Source: Chitinophaga pinensis (lineage in GTDB: Bacteria > Bacteroidota > Bacteroidia > Chitinophagales > Chitinophagaceae). Taken from it: a stretch of DNA of 64,000 nucleotides. Made by a program: the position numbers and the translations under genes. The stretch's first letter is position 1. Each line of letters begins with the position of its first letter. A model generated the notes under the pieces. The model did no database searches. It saw only the letters and a program-made list of their open reading frames with translations, and was not told the origin of the DNA. The stretch spans positions 1 through 64,000 of the forward strand of contig CAMCMP010000018.1 in assembly GCA_945876095.1 (NCBI GenBank). Reading direction: 5' to 3'. Of this stretch, positions 63,580 to 64,000 are shown piece after piece.

Positions 63580-64000
63580 TTATTGAGACTTTGTTTTTAA
63601 ACTATTTGAATGGCCAATAAACCATAACCCTACAAAGGTAAGGATGCCATTTATAATTAAAAGCTCAATCCCTATTTGGTAACCATTTAACCAATTTTTA
63701 GCATTCATACTTATAATATACGAAAGTAATGGCGCTATCAGGCATATCAAAGTTACTATCCAAGAATTAGGTAGTTGTCTTTTGGTAAAAATGCCCAATG
63801 CAAACAAACCCAATAATGGGCCATAGGTATAACCAGCAAGGTCCAATATTTTATCAATGATACTATTGTCATTTAAAGCCTTAAATGCCATAATACAAAT
63901 TAAAAACAAGATCGTAAAACAAAAATGAACGGATAGTCTCCATTTTTTTTGTTGTTTTTCATCCAGATCATCTCGTCCTTTTAGTCCAATAATATCAATG
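63580..64000 (-). CDS. sodium:solute symporter, C-terminal part (runs off the window)
   Basis: The reading frame is open to position 64000 with no in-frame stop, so the apparent short frame starting near 63909 is only its end. The visible 139 residues include IIGLKGRDDLDEKQQKKWR, VHFCFTILFLICIM, NSIIDKILDLAGYTYGPLLG and LFALGIFTKRQLP, matching the last three transmembrane helices of Bacteroidota SSS-family symporters. Substrate unknown. About three quarters of the gene lies outside. Followed closely by the O-methyltransferase gene. Confidence 0.88.
   Translation of the reverse strand, partial: IDIIGLKGRDDLDEKQQKKWRLSVHFCFTILFLICIMAFKALNDNSIIDKILDLAGYTYGPLLGLFALGIFTKRQLPNSWIVTLICLIAPLLSYIISMNAKNWLNGYQIGIELLIINGILTFVGLWFIGHSNSLKTKSQ

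Noticed and set aside
1..64000. Search for CRISPR arrays, insertion sequences, prophage, tRNA genes or a defence island
   Set aside because: No spaced direct repeats, transposase, integrase or phage genes were seen, and no tRNA-like cloverleaf was noticed in the gaps. The gene content is ordinary chromosomal core, so I found no evidence of a new multi-gene system.

Overview
The window is an AT-rich, gene-dense chromosomal segment of a Bacteroidota bacterium, most likely of the Chitinophagaceae or a close relative (inference). Evidence: type IX secretion and gliding genes (porV, gldJ, a PorP/SprF protein, a type A sorting domain), bacillithiol synthesis (bshA), Bacteroidota-restricted families (DUF4292, DUF4476, DUF6702) and promoters of the Bacteroidota type (TTG at -33, TAnnTTTG at -7) instead of E. 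coli-like -35/-10 boxes. Nearly every gene is core or widely conserved. I see no prophage, insertion sequence, CRISPR array, tRNA, toxin-antitoxin or defence island.

Layout. 1-720: first 73 nt of a 16S rRNA gene on the minus strand, with three tandem promoters upstream. 721-11058: truA, a DUF4476 protein, an M1 aminopeptidase, a lemA-TPM-TPM operon, pgk, gapA and a LolA-like secreted protein. 11478-19916: salvage pair ade-upp, PorP/SprF, an EI24 protein, an RsmI-like methylase, an M28 peptidase and bshA. 19917-24550: minus-strand envC-like gene, DUF4292 lipoprotein, dut, ispF, porV. 25004-32473: gldJ, murF, ftsK and a 7TM histidine kinase. 32470-41771: aroK, mrp, pyrF, yigZ, ribD, prmC, exbD-exbB and ssb. 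42043-50036: an XRE-S24 repressor, surE, two methyltransferase or membrane genes, an LtaS-like enzyme, PAP2, a CBS-domain protein and DUF6702. 50107-57680: hupE-like gene, a second M1 metallopeptidase, a YwqK/MORN protein, a VPS10-type beta-propeller protein, a peroxiredoxin and a T9SS miniprotein. 57756-64000: rlmI, grpE-dnaJ, hpt, a LysM glucosaminidase, an O-methyltransferase and the 3' part of a sodium:solute symporter that runs off the window.

The most interesting signals are regulatory. Six genes (murF, pyrF, rlmI, ribD, ftsK, prmC) have a perfect TAnnTTTG box ending only 4-5 nt before the start codon, which predicts leaderless or almost leaderless mRNAs. This also fixes starts: ribD appears to use TTG, and the first in-frame start candidates of prmC and of the histidine kinase lie inside the -7 box. 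The rRNA leader holds three promoters with identical 20-nt spacers. The LexA-like XRE-S24 repressor has three inverted repeats laid over its own promoter and sits upstream of ssb. A mirror-image pair of -7 boxes separates the LtaS-like and PAP2 genes.

All assignments come from reading the sequence and recalled family motifs. No database search was run.
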